Positions 1 to 8,163 are shown, numbered from the stretch's first letter. The stretch: 64,000 nucleotides of DNA from JAWXUK01 sp044432725 (GCA_044432725.1 JAWXUL010000001.1:62001-126000), one strand, 5' to 3'. Notes: generated by a model from the letters alone, not told the origin. Numbers and translations are program-made.

Positions 1-594
1 TTACGAGATTATGGCAAGGAAGAACCAGCTGACACTTATGAACGAGAAAAAGAAGTAAAAATGGAAGTATCTGCCCCTCTCTTTCAACTTGGCTTTAAAT
101 GCGAGGATAGAGAGGAAGGTACAGCAGGTCTTCGGAAAGAACAGCTGGGGAATTTAGCTTGTGAAATGCTGGTGGGGATCTCCAGTCCTCTTTATGCAGA
201 GCTTTATAAATCAGGGCTGATTAACCAAAACTTCGATTCAGGCTTTGAAAGTTTTCCAGGAGGTACTTTTTTTGTCATGGGAGGGGAGAGCAAAGACCCT
301 CGTGCTGTAAAAGCAGCAATTATGAAAGAGGCAAAACGATTGGCAGAAGAAGGACTAGACGAAGGACTGTGGGACCGTATTAAAAAGGGAACCTATGGTA
401 GTGAAGTGCGAGGCTTGAACTCTTTTGAGACGATTTGCATCAGCCAAGCAGAAGGATTTTTTCAAGGTTATGATTTTTTGGAATTTCCAGAAATCTACGA
501 CACAATCAAAAAAGAAGAAGCACAAGCACTTTTAAAGCAATTTATCACAGAAGAAAAAAGTGCGCTTTCTATGGTTTATCCAAAAGGGGAGTAA
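1..594 (+). CDS. M16-family zinc peptidase, C-terminal part (5' end outside window)
   Basis: The frame is open from base 1, so this is the 3' part of a longer gene; the ATG at 61 is internal. About 197 residues are visible. The sequence resembles the C-terminal domain of pitrilysin/insulinase (M16) peptidases of the YmfH type found in Firmicutes: a helix-rich stretch with a motif like 'SPLYAELYKSGLI' followed by a 'GFESFPGGTFFVMGGES' strand region, typical of the second M16 repeat. The HxxEH zinc site would be upstream and cannot be checked. It ends one base before the lgt start, so the two genes are probably co-transcribed. The family call is by resemblance; the substrate is unknown. Confidence 0.75.
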   Translation, partial: LRDYGKEEPADTYEREKEVKMEVSAPLFQLGFKCEDREEGTAGLRKEQLGNLACEMLVGISSPLYAELYKSGLINQNFDSGFESFPGGTFFVMGGESKDPRAVKAAIMKEAKRLAEEGLDEGLWDRIKKGTYGSEVRGLNSFETICISQAEGFFQGYDFLEFPEIYDTIKKEEAQALLKQFITEEKSALSMVYPKGE

Positions 595-595
595 T

Positions 596-1921
596 ATGAT
601 CAACGTTGTTACTTTTCCTGGACTTGGTCTAGAATTTGTATTAAATCGTGTGGTGATCGAAATTTTCGGTCGCCCCATTTATTGGTATGGGCTGATCATT
701 GCCATAGGTTTTTTACTAGGGGCAATGGTATCAGCAAAGCTTGCACCTGAATTTTCTTTAGAAGATGACCACGTTTATGATTTTTTGTTTTTTGCAGTGC
801 CAGCTGCCTTGGTAGGTCTTCGAGCATATTTTGTGATTTTTTACCTAGAGCGATATAAACTTCCAGATGGTTCATTAGATTGGGCAGGTATTTTCCGAAT
901 CAGTGACGGAGGAATGGCAATTTACGGTGGTATTATTGCTGGAGTAATCGTTTTAATCTTTTTCAGCAACACTCGTAACATCAACTTTTTCCTCCTTGCT
1001 GATGTGTTGACCATTGGACTTATTCTGGGGCAAGGAATTGGTCGCTGGGGGAATTTTACCAATGTAGAGGCTTATGGAGGTTTGACAGATGGACCATGGA
1101 GAATGGTTTCAGAATCCATTGCCAATGATATGTTAAAAAAGGGCTTTGCAAACGAAGTAGAGTACCAGCAAATTTTAGAGGGAACCCTTGGGGTACATCC
1201 TACTTTTTTTTATGAATCTATGTGGAATTTCGTTGGTTTTGCTCTGCTGATCTACATGACGAAAAAAGCTAGAAAATTTCAAGGACAAATAGCACTGAGC
1301 TATTTTACTTGGTACGGGTTAGGCAGATTTTTCATTGAAGGAATGAGAACGGATAGTTTGTATTTCTTTGGACTGAAATTTATGGGGAACGACCTTCGTA
1401 CGTCTCAAATGCTTAGTTTGGGTATTTTTCTTGTAGCAGGAACTTTCCTCATTTTAGGACATCAGCAAAAACTTTCCTTCCTTGCACCGCTTAAACAGGG
1501 GATAGGTTCTGACGATAACAAAGATAAGGAAAAAAAATCCGAGGTAAATAAAGAGGACTCTAAGGACTCGAAAGAAAAATCCAAGGATAAAAAAGAGGAA
1601 TCTAAGAACTCAAAAGAAAAATCCAAGGAGCAAAAAGAGGAATCTAAGAACTCAAAAGAAAAATCCAAGGATAAAAAAGAGGATTCTAAGAATTCAAAAG
1701 AAAAATCCAAGGATAAAAAAGAGGAATCTAAGAACTCAAAAGAAAAATCCAAGGATAAAAAAGAGGATTCTAAGGACTCGAAAGAAAAATCCAAGGATAA
1801 AAAAGAGGATTCTAAGGACACGAAAGAAAAATCCAAGGATAAAAAAGAGGAATCTAAGGATAAGACTGAAGTACCCAAGGATCAAAAAGAACCCACTCAA
1901 AAAAATAAACCGAAAAAGTAG
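596..1921 (+). CDS. lgt: Prolipoprotein diacylglyceryl transferase with a repeat-rich charged C-terminal tail
   Basis: Transfers diacylglycerol from phosphatidylglycerol to the lipobox cysteine of prelipoproteins, in the cytoplasmic membrane. The ATG at 596 is chosen over the upstream in-frame start because it follows the previous stop directly, with a GGGGAG ribosome-binding site. The first ~300 residues are a normal Lgt: several membrane helices, the YWYGL region, the 'SDGGMAIYGG' segment, and the 'GRWGNFTNVEAYGG' signature with the conserved Arg/Asn. After about residue 305 comes a ~135-residue tail made only of Lys, Glu, Asp, Ser and Asn, built from 14-residue repeats. Typical Lgt proteins are about 260-300 residues, so the tail is an addition, expected to lie on the cytoplasmic side. 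Supplies lipidation for OppA and other lipoproteins here. Confidence 0.95.
   Translation: MINVVTFPGLGLEFVLNRVVIEIFGRPIYWYGLIIAIGFLLGAMVSAKLAPEFSLEDDHVYDFLFFAVPAALVGLRAYFVIFYLERYKLPDGSLDWAGIFRISDGGMAIYGGIIAGVIVLIFFSNTRNINFFLLADVLTIGLILGQGIGRWGNFTNVEAYGGLTDGPWRMVSESIANDMLKKGFANEVEYQQILEGTLGVHPTFFYESMWNFVGFALLIYMTKKARKFQGQIALSYFTWYGLGRFFIEGMRTDSLYFFGLKFMGNDLRTSQMLSLGIFLVAGTFLILGHQQKLSFLAPLKQGIGSDDNKDKEKKSEVNKEDSKDSKEKSKDKKEESKNSKEKSKEQKEESKNSKEKSKDKKEDSKNSKEKSKDKKEESKNSKEKSKDKKEDSKDSKEKSKDKKEDSKDTKEKSKDKKEESKDKTEVPKDQKEPTQKNKPKK
1559..1894 (+). repeat. 42-bp tandem repeat array inside lgt
   Basis: Seven full 42-bp units start at 1559, 1601, 1643, 1685, 1727, 1769 and 1811, with a degenerate eighth from 1853. 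Each encodes 14 residues of the type SKxSKEKSKDKKEE. Units differ by a few bases (for example tctaaggac versus tctaagaac). Because the period is a multiple of three, copy-number change keeps the frame. The opposite strand is open over the repeats only because of the biased codons. Confidence 0.95.
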
Positions 1922-1937
1922 AAAAGGGAGTGATGTG

Positions 1938-2432
1938 ATGATAGGACTTATTTTACAAGGAGCAAGTGCCAATACCTATGTAAAACCAAACAGAAGAAAA
2001 ACAGAAGTACTTTCAGAAAAAAAACCTGTGACTCCTGTGGCACGAACAGCAGCTGTTCAAAGGGAACGGATTAATGAAATTCAAATACCAACCCGAGAAG
2101 GTGCTGACCCCCAAGAAGCGTTGGTTCGAAGTCGTATTACTCCTTATGAAGAGAGACAACAGCTCAATCAAGTAGAAACAAAAGAAGAGAATCTCACAGA
2201 AAAAGAGGAAGCAACGATAACAAAAGAAGCTGTGATAGCATGTGAATATTGTCAGCACAGAAAAAGTAGTAATGCTGCTTCAGAGGACCAAAGAATACAA
2301 GTATGTCCAGAGTGTGGCACGCGCTATGTCGCAGTTGGTGTGACAACGGCAGAAGTCAAAGTAGAGAAAAGAGAAAAATATACTATAAGCGAAAAAAGTG
2401 TAGATAAAATGATGACTATCGTTGCCTCTTAA
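1938..2432 (+). CDS. Hypothetical protein with C-terminal zinc ribbon
   Basis: 164 residues of unknown function, starting at ATG 1938 (a GTG lies one codon earlier) behind GGGAG. The N-terminal ~100 residues are polar and probably disordered, rich in Glu, Lys, Gln and Arg. Around residues 102-126 there is a CEYC ... CPECG pair about 22 residues apart that can bind one zinc ion. No signal peptide or membrane helix is evident. It starts 16 bp after lgt and is followed by a good terminator, so it is the last gene of the M16-lgt transcript. Confidence 0.6.
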   Translation: MIGLILQGASANTYVKPNRRKTEVLSEKKPVTPVARTAAVQRERINEIQIPTREGADPQEALVRSRITPYEERQQLNQVETKEENLTEKEEATITKEAVIACEYCQHRKSSNAASEDQRIQVCPECGTRYVAVGVTTAEVKVEKREKYTISEKSVDKMMTIVAS

Positions 2433-2435
2433 ATA

Positions 2436-2466
2436 AAAGCCTTCCTTTTACAGGAAGGCTTTTTTA
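2436..2466 (+). terminator. Rho-independent terminator after the lgt operon
   Basis: Stem AAAGCCTTCC / GGAAGGCTTT with loop TTTTACA, followed by a T run. Confidence 0.9.
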
Positions 2467-2482
2467 CATCCAAAAGAGGGTA

Positions 2483-2510
2483 GAAAAAACCCCTCACCAA
2501 AGGTAAGGGG
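2483..2510 (-). terminator. Rho-independent terminator after rplL
   Basis: Read on the minus strand: CCCCTTACC, loop TTT, GGTGAGGGG, then TTTTTT. It lies just downstream of rplL, so the rplJL transcript ends here and does not run into rpoB. It is convergent with the terminator at 2436-2466. Confidence 0.88.
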
Positions 2511-2524
2511 TCAGACAACTTGTC

Positions 2525-2896
2525 TTATTTCAGCTCAACTTTACCGCCAGCTTCTTCTAACTTGCCTTTAAGATCTTCAGCATCGTCTTTAGAAACAGCT
2601 TCTTTGATGGTGCTAGGAGCACCTTCAACCATAGCTTTTGCTTCGCCTAAGCCAAGACCAGTGATTTCACGCACTGCTTTGATGACTTTGATTTTTGCAG
2701 CAGCATCAAAGCTAGCAAGCACAACGTCAAATTCAGTCTTTTCTTCAGCAGCTCCGCCACCTGCAGCACCACCTGCAGCAGGTGCAGCCATAGCAGCTGC
2801 AGATACGCCGAATTCTTCTTCCAAAGCGTGTACCAGTTCAGAAAGTTCCAGTACTGTTAATTTTTTAATTTCTTCAATCAAGCCTTCGATAGCCAT
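2525..2896 (-). CDS. rplL: 50S ribosomal protein L7/L12
   Basis: Forms the flexible dimers of the ribosomal stalk that recruit the translational GTPases. 123 residues, normal length. Visible parts: N-terminal dimerisation helices (residues 1-30), an Ala/Gly hinge (about 34-52), and the C-terminal domain with the conserved 'KIKVIKAVREITGLGLGEAK' factor-binding helix. It follows rplJ after 35 bp in the same transcript, which is controlled by the L10 leader. Confidence 0.98.
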   Translation of the reverse strand: MAIEGLIEEIKKLTVLELSELVHALEEEFGVSAAAMAAPAAGGAAGGGAAEEKTEFDVVLASFDAAAKIKVIKAVREITGLGLGEAKAMVEGAPSTIKEAVSKDDAEDLKGKLEEAGGKVELK

Positions 2897-2931
2897 AATG
2901 ATATACCTCCGATAATGTTTTTAATAATTAC

Positions 2932-3507
2932 TTACTCAGCAGAAGTTTCTTCTGCTGGTGCTTCTTCTTGAGAAGCAGGGGCTTCTGCGGATTTTTCTAC
3001 GAATCCACCTTTTTCCTCTGCAATGGCTTTTAATACGATAGCCAAGCTAGAGATAGGTGCAAGCATAGTACCCAGTACTTGGGCTTGCAAAACTTCTTTT
3101 GAAGGAAGCTCTGCGATTGCCAAAACTTCGTTTAAAGGTAGGATTGCTCCGTCCATAAAACCAGCTTTGATAGTGAACTTTTCACCATTGAATTGTTTAG
3201 AGAACTTGTTGATCACACGCAGAGGCGCGATAGGATCTTCGTCAGTTCCCAGTGCCAAAGAAGTGGTACCGTTCAGGATGTCAGACAACCCTTCTAAACC
3301 AGCTTCTTTTGCAGCAAAGCGAGTGAGTGTGTTTTTGACGACTGAATATTCCACGTTGCTGTTACGTAGTTCTACACGAAGAGCTGTGTCTTCTGCAACA
3401 GAAATACCTTTGTAGTCCACGAGAACACCAGAAGAAGCTGATTTTAATTTCTCAGCCAACTCTGCCACTTGTGCTTTTTTGGATTCTAACACTTTTGCGT
3501 TAGGCAT
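2932..3507 (-). CDS. rplJ: 50S ribosomal protein L10
   Basis: Anchors the L7/L12 dimers to 23S rRNA at the stalk base and, with L12, represses its own operon by binding the leader. The start is set at 3507 (MPNAKVLESKK), behind a strong GGAGGTGAAA site; the longer upstream reading frame runs into the leader RNA and is not coding. 191 residues with an acidic Ala/Glu-rich C-terminus. The core 'VDYKGISVAEDTALR' region is typical of bacterial L10. Confidence 0.97.
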   Translation of the reverse strand: MPNAKVLESKKAQVAELAEKLKSASSGVLVDYKGISVAEDTALRVELRNSNVEYSVVKNTLTRFAAKEAGLEGLSDILNGTTSLALGTDEDPIAPLRVINKFSKQFNGEKFTIKAGFMDGAILPLNEVLAIAELPSKEVLQAQVLGTMLAPISSLAIVLKAIAEEKGGFVEKSAEAPASQEEAPAEETSAE

Positions 3508-3640
3508 AGATTTCACCTCCAGAGAATAAAAAAATACTATTACGAACAAAAGTCGAAATAGCATCAAACAGACTATAATAGATTGTTATCAGCCTTCTCG
3601 GTAGGACTTATGCTTTACGCACCTACTGTCTTTGAACGCT
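3508..3640 (-). ncRNA. Ribosomal protein L10 leader (autoregulatory RNA)
   Basis: The minus strand between promoter and rplJ carries the conserved L10-leader signature: AAAGACAGTAGGTGCG, then a loop, then AAGTCCTACCGAGAAGGC (3587-3634 region). This matches the kink-turn-containing L10 leader seen across Firmicutes, which binds L10/L12 and lowers rplJL expression. Confidence 0.88.
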
Positions 3641-3645
3641 TAATA

Positions 3646-3674
3646 AGAATACCATAAAAGGAACGCTTTGTCAA
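3646..3674 (-). promoter_or_regulatory. Vegetative promoter of rplJL
   Basis: Minus strand: -35 TTGACA (3674-3669), a 17-nt spacer, and -10 TATTCT (3651-3646), just upstream of the L10 leader. Confidence 0.85.
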
Positions 3675-3747
3675 GGGATATTTAGAAAAAAAAATTTTTT
3701 TCTAAAATCGCTATCTTTTTTGCCTAAGAGCAATTCTTTTTTCAGAT

Positions 3748-3785
3748 AAAAAAAGTTCTGCAACCTAGCAAGGAAACAGAACTTT
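3748..3785 (-). terminator. Terminator after the Bax-inhibitor-1 gene
   Basis: Arms AAAGTTCTG / CAGAACTTT separated by 16 nt. On the minus strand the stem is followed by a run of T. It separates the Bax-inhibitor-1 gene from the rplJ promoter. Confidence 0.8.
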
Positions 3786-3836
3786 TATGAAATCATCTGA
3801 GAAAGGGAAGTGGCTTAGCGATGTTAGAACTAGGAA

Positions 3837-4568
3837 TTAGTCATTACGATTGCCCATAAAACGTAAGAGATAGATGAACAGGTTAATGAAATCTAAATAC
3901 AGTTGTAAAGCAGAAATCACAGAAGCTTTGCCGAGCATAGCTTGATTTCCTTGGAACATATAATATTGTTGTTTGATTTTTTGGGTATCATAAGCTGTCA
4001 TGCCCAAGAAAATGACAATACCAGCAAGACACATCATGGTTTCCAAAATAGGAATATTAATGAAAATCAAAATCACCCCAGAGATGATCAAGAAAATAAC
4101 ACCACCCATCAATAGTGGTCCTAGTTTGGATAAATCTACATTAGTAAAATAGCCGAAAGCAGACAAAGCACCAAAATAAAGGGAGGTGAGCAAAAATACA
4201 CCAATAACGCTTCCAAAACCATAGGAATAGAAAAGGCTAGAGAAAGTGATACCAGTCAGGAACGAATAGGCAAGAAACAAACTAGTAGCTGCCCCTGCAG
4301 AGATTGAGTTGATTTTTGCAGAGAGGAAAATAACAACAGCAACTTGTGCAATACACAAAATAATGCTCATGGCAGGGATAGAAAGAACAGTGATTGCAAG
4401 CCCAGAGACAGCCATGAAAAAGGCTGTGACAAAGGTGACCATGAGACCCACAAACATCCAGCCAAAAGTTTTTGCTGTATATTTGCTGAGGGAAAGTCCA
4501 GAAACTGAGTCGTTGTTCATGCCGTAGTTGCCATGGTTGAAATTGTTATCAGGTTGATGATAGTTCAT
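3837..4568 (-). CDS. Bax inhibitor-1/YccA family membrane protein
   Basis: 243-residue polytopic membrane protein. After a polar Asn-rich N-terminus (residues 1-30) there are about seven hydrophobic helices and a short basic C-terminus. The 'GMTAYDTQKIKQQYY' segment before the last helix carries the conserved acidic residue and the 'YDTQ' pattern of the BI-1/YccA/YetJ family, whose bacterial members act as pH-sensitive calcium leak channels. Its role here is inferred from the family only. It stands alone, with its own promoter (4614-4642) and terminator. Confidence 0.9.
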   Translation of the reverse strand: MNYHQPDNNFNHGNYGMNNDSVSGLSLSKYTAKTFGWMFVGLMVTFVTAFFMAVSGLAITVLSIPAMSIILCIAQVAVVIFLSAKINSISAGAATSLFLAYSFLTGITFSSLFYSYGFGSVIGVFLLTSLYFGALSAFGYFTNVDLSKLGPLLMGGVIFLIISGVILIFINIPILETMMCLAGIVIFLGMTAYDTQKIKQQYYMFQGNQAMLGKASVISALQLYLDFINLFIYLLRFMGNRND

Positions 4569-4613
4569 AAAAAAACTCCTTTTTTATTAGTCTTATAATT
4601 GTTTACAATCATT

Positions 4614-4642
4614 AGTATATCAGATGAGAGAGGGGAAATCAA
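4614..4642 (-). promoter_or_regulatory. Promoter of the Bax-inhibitor-1 gene
   Basis: Minus strand: -35 TTGATT (4642-4637), 17-nt spacer, -10 TATACT (4619-4614). Confidence 0.75.
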
Positions 4643-4705
4643 TAAAATATTTGTAAATTTTCATTAAGAAAAAATTAAAATATTTCTACTTTTATAGAGG
4701 AACGC

Positions 4706-5620
4706 TTAAGTTTTGTGCTGATGATTATTGATATGATCCATACAATAACAGTGATAGCCTTCGCATTTGGAGCAATAGCGAAAATCCATATCTGGGTTAT
4801 CGGCATCTGTAACGCCACAGACGGTACATTTGTGAAGATAGCCCTTGCGTTGTTGCATTTCTTTTTGTGCAGTTTTTAGATTGATGGTGTTATTCATCGA
4901 ACGTCCCACAGAGCTATGCTTTAAGCGATGTTTCCCCTTGAATAGGAAATGAGAAATTTCATCCCAGAAAAAGAGAAAATAATTAAAAATTGCAATGACA
5001 GGGACCAAAGCCATCACCCAAAGACCAAAGAACAGTTCATAGAAGACGCTAAAAGCAAACATAGCACCAGAGAACCAAGCAAGCCATTTGGCTTTGACAG
5101 GAATAATAAACATAAAATAAAATTGTAAATTAGGATAAAGAGAAGCAATAGAGAAAAATAAGGATAAATTTACATAATACATAGAGGCAGCTGGGTAAAA
5201 GGCATAGCCTTCACTGATCAGACCTCCATAAGCCATCCCACTGATGAGCAAGCCACTGAATAAATTTAAAAGAATCCCTAAGGCATAGAAAAAAGTAAAT
5301 CTAGCAGTGCCCCAACGCTGTTCTAATGCAGAACCAATGAAAAAATAGCACATAGAGGAAATGGCAAACCAAAAAATACTTAAGGTATTAGAGAATCCAC
5401 TTTCAGGCACCAAGAAAAAGGTGAATATGCGCCAAACTTGCCCCTCGCTAAAAGCATAATAGGGGATAAAGCTAAGCATTTTGGAAAAGCTGGAATTACT
5501 GAACATATCCATTAAAAAAACAAACACATTGGCAAGAACAATGTAACGCATCAAACCAGGGATGCCCCAGTGGTTGTGTTTGTAACAAAAACGGTCTATT
5601 TCTTTGGAGAGTTTTTGCAT
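4706..5620 (-). CDS. Rhomboid-like integral membrane protein with C-terminal zinc ribbon
   Basis: 304 residues from ATG 5620, which sits behind AAAGGAGG; the longer upstream frame passes through the promoter. Residues ~30-235 form about six membrane helices with the 'GQVWRIFTFFLVP' segment typical of the rhomboid fold N-terminus. The rhomboid catalytic GxSG serine and partner histidine are not visible (there is YPAASMYY near the expected place), so it may be an inactive rhomboid relative. The C-terminal ~45 residues carry CTVC ... CSKC plus further His/Cys, a likely zinc site. Single-gene transcript; function unknown. Confidence 0.7.
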   Translation of the reverse strand: MQKLSKEIDRFCYKHNHWGIPGLMRYIVLANVFVFLMDMFSNSSFSKMLSFIPYYAFSEGQVWRIFTFFLVPESGFSNTLSIFWFAISSMCYFFIGSALEQRWGTARFTFFYALGILLNLFSGLLISGMAYGGLISEGYAFYPAASMYYVNLSLFFSIASLYPNLQFYFMFIIPVKAKWLAWFSGAMFAFSVFYELFFGLWVMALVPVIAIFNYFLFFWDEISHFLFKGKHRLKHSSVGRSMNNTINLKTAQKEMQQRKGYLHKCTVCGVTDADNPDMDFRYCSKCEGYHCYCMDHINNHQHKT

Positions 5621-5653
5621 ATTTGCCTCCTTTATAAAAATCGAGATACTATT

Positions 5654-5682
5654 ATTATACCCCAATTTATCTAAAATGTAAA
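5654..5682 (-). promoter_or_regulatory. Promoter of the rhomboid-like gene
   Basis: Minus strand: -35 TTTACA (5682-5677), 17-nt spacer, -10 TATAAT (5659-5654). Confidence 0.78.
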
Positions 5683-6301
5683 TGGCTTTTTTATAAAAAA
5701 CAGATATATTTTTTATGAAAATTTCTCGAGAATCATTGGAAAGAGGAAAAAGAACAAATCTAAGGAAATACCTCATAATTCCTATTTTGAATTATGAGGA
5801 AAATCAGTTTTCCCGAAAGGGACTTCCAAGGTCGCTCAAAAAGTTAAAAATCGAGAGTCATTTTTGGTGGATTGCCGACGACCCAAGGCAGTGCCCGTGG
5901 TAGATTTTTAGCGAATTTGAGGGGCTTGTTTTTCCTTAAATCGAGAATGAGGGATTATGAGGTGTTGCCCTAATAAAGAAAACAGCTCCCGAGAATGATT
6001 CATGTATAGAATTTAAACCGCTGATGAAACTGCTGAAACCACCAGAAATTTATCGAGAGCAGAGGATAAAATTTTCGTCTCATGTCACCACTGTATTTCC
6101 AAAAACACCTTCTGGCAAACCTCACACACCAACAGCTTCAACTTGTGGGATTTTCTAAAACACTCTAAAAATCTTGGGTATCCTCGAAGGATTTTAGTTG
6201 ATTTTCAACTTTTTGTAGGAATAATTTTTTTCTCACGTTTAAAATTTGGAATAATAAGGTTTTAGTCAAAGAAAAAAAAAGAAAAACTTTTCCAAAAACC
6301 C
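5683..6301. other. Non-coding region with recurring CGAGA motifs and an inverted repeat
   Basis: No convincing gene lies between the rhomboid-like gene and the oadA promoter. The stretch holds a perfect inverted repeat CCTCATAATT / AATTATGAGG (5771-5780 and 5790-5799), a further ATTATGAGG near 5954, and five loose copies of TCGAGA/CCGAGA followed by A/G-rich sequence (near 5727, 5852, 5941, 5993 and 6053). Its texture is less AT-biased than the promoter regions either side. It could be the remnant of a mobile element or an unannotated RNA; no transposase fragment was recognised. Confidence 0.4.
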
Positions 6302-6330
6302 TTGCGTGTTTGGAAATTTTGTAATAAAAT
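6302..6330 (+). promoter_or_regulatory. Promoter of oadA
   Basis: -35 TTGCGT (6302-6307), 17-nt spacer, -10 TAAAAT (6325-6330), about 70 bp before the oadA start. Confidence 0.7.
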
Positions 6331-6400
6331 ATAAGGTGAATGTATTCGTGGAACGTATCCACACTAAAATATCATAAATTATTTTGGAGGAGTCATAGAA

Positions 6401-8146
6401 ATGAAAAAAGTACAAATAACAGAAACCGCATTGCGTGATGCAAACCAATCTCTGATTGCCACTCGTTTACCTTTTGAACGCTTTGAACCAATTTTAGAAA
6501 CAATGGATAGCGTTGGTTATTATTCTTGCGAAGTATGGGGCGGGGCAACCTTTGATGTTTGTCTTCGTTTTTTGCGTGAAGACCCATGGGAAAGATTGCG
6601 TAAAATCCGTGCAAAAATGCCCAATACAAAGCTACAAATGCTGTTCCGTGGACAAAATATGTTAGGGTATAAACATTATCCTGATGATGTTGTCGAAAAA
6701 TTCATTCAGCATTCTGTGAAAAATGGTATCGACATCATTCGTATTTTTGATGCATTGAATGATACACGTAACACCAAAACAGCGGTGGAAGCTACTTTAA
6801 AAGCAGGTGCCATGGCTTCTGGTACACTCAGTTATACCACAAGTCCTGTGCATACTTTGGAGAAAAACGTCCAAACAGTGAAAGAATTTGTGCAAATGGG
6901 CGTTCAAAGCATCACAATCAAAGACATGGCTGGTATTATGGGTCCTCAAGAAGCTTATGACATGGTATCAGCAATCAAAGATGCCTGTGACTTGCCTGTG
7001 GTGGTTCACACCCACAGTACCGCAGGACTTGCCTTTATGACTTACATGAAAGCCGTGGAAGCAGGCGCTGACGTGATTGATGCTGCCATTTCTCCTCTTT
7101 CTGGTGGTACCTCTCAGCCAGCCACAGAGACCCTGATCTATGCACTACGCCAATTAGGTTATGAATTAGATTTGAAAGACGACAAGCTTTTGGAAATGTC
7201 TGACTTCTTCAAAACAGTCCGTGGAGAGTTTATTGAATCTGGCGTCCTTGACCCAGTATCCTTAACCACTGACACAAATTGTCTCACTTATCAAGTGCCA
7301 GGAGGTATGCTCTCTAACCTCATTTCGCAACTGAAACAACTCAATGCCATCGACCGTTTGGACGAAGCATTGCTGGAAACACCAAAAGTCCGTGCAGATT
7401 TGGGTTATCCTCCTTTGGTGACACCAACAAGTCAAATGGTTGGTTCTCAAGCTGTGATGAATGTTCTAGCAGGGGAAAGATACAAAAATGTCGGGAAAGA
7501 AATCAAGGCATATTGTTGTGGTGAATATGGCACAACCCCTGCCCCCATTGACCCAGAAATTTTGAAGAAAATCTTGAAAGATACCCCTGTTCACGAAGGT
7601 CGTTTTGCAGATACTTTGGAACCTGCTTTTGAAAAAACCAAAGCAGAATTGGGAGATAAAGCGAAAAACGACGAGGATGTTTTGTCTTATCTTGCTTTCC
7701 CAGAAGTAGCAGATGGCTTCTTCAAAGACCGTGCTGAAGGCTTCCCTAAAAAGCCAGAACCTGTGAAAAAATCCGAAACCACCACGGTCACAGCTTCTGT
7801 CGAAGGTCAATATAATTTGACAGTCAATGGAAAGTCTTACCAAGTAGGTGTGTCCAAAGGCAGTGGCACAGCACCAGTTGCCCCAGCAGCTTCAGCAGCA
7901 CCAGTGGCTGCTACACCTGTAGCAAGTGGGGAAGGAAATCCTGTGCCAAGCCCCATGCCAGGTAATGTGTTTAAAATTGTTGCCACTGTGGGTCAGTCTG
8001 TCAATGAAGGTGACACCCTCTTGGTGCTAGAAGCGATGAAAATGGAAATTGAAGTCAATGCCCCAACAGCAGGAACTGTGAAAAGTATTCCTGTTTCTGT
8101 GGGTAATTCCGTCAATACAGGTGATACTTTAATCACAATCGCATAA
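6401..8146 (+). CDS. oadA: Oxaloacetate decarboxylase alpha subunit-type carboxyltransferase/biotin carrier
   Basis: 581 residues, start behind TTGGAGG. The N-terminal TIM barrel (about 1-280) binds the metal and removes CO2 from oxaloacetate: it has 'TALRDANQSL', the lysine-containing 'TIKDMAG' segment and the metal-site 'VVHTHSTAG'. A conserved carboxylase domain follows to ~460, then an Ala/Pro-rich linker (~485-510), and a biotinyl domain with the biotinylated Lys in EAMKME. Carboxybiotin would normally pass CO2 to the Na+-pumping beta subunit. No oadB, oadG or mmdB gene is nearby, so the partner must be elsewhere, or the protein works as PycB with a separate biotin carboxylase. Monocistronic. 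Confidence 0.9.
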   Translation: MKKVQITETALRDANQSLIATRLPFERFEPILETMDSVGYYSCEVWGGATFDVCLRFLREDPWERLRKIRAKMPNTKLQMLFRGQNMLGYKHYPDDVVEKFIQHSVKNGIDIIRIFDALNDTRNTKTAVEATLKAGAMASGTLSYTTSPVHTLEKNVQTVKEFVQMGVQSITIKDMAGIMGPQEAYDMVSAIKDACDLPVVVHTHSTAGLAFMTYMKAVEAGADVIDAAISPLSGGTSQPATETLIYALRQLGYELDLKDDKLLEMSDFFKTVRGEFIESGVLDPVSLTTDTNCLTYQVPGGMLSNLISQLKQLNAIDRLDEALLETPKVRADLGYPPLVTPTSQMVGSQAVMNVLAGERYKNVGKEIKAYCCGEYGTTPAPIDPEILKKILKDTPVHEGRFADTLEPAFEKTKAELGDKAKNDEDVLSYLAFPEVADGFFKDRAEGFPKKPEPVKKSETTTVTASVEGQYNLTVNGKSYQVGVSKGSGTAPVAPAASAAPVAATPVASGEGNPVPSPMPGNVFKIVATVGQSVNEGDTLLVLEAMKMEIEVNAPTAGTVKSIPVSVGNSVNTGDTLITIA

Positions 8147-8163
8147 GTATCGTATCATAAGAA

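Noticed and set aside
1559..1894. Regular 42-bp units as a possible CRISPR array
   Set aside because: Units are contiguous with no unique spacers, and they read in frame as part of lgt.
1462..1972. Two long minus-strand reading frames opposite the lgt tail
   Set aside because: They are by-products of the Lys/Glu/Ser codon repeats on the plus strand; no start site or sensible protein.
6165..6629. Minus-strand frames before and over the start of oadA
   Set aside because: AT-rich, Phe/Leu-rich shadows overlapping a clear promoter and gene start.
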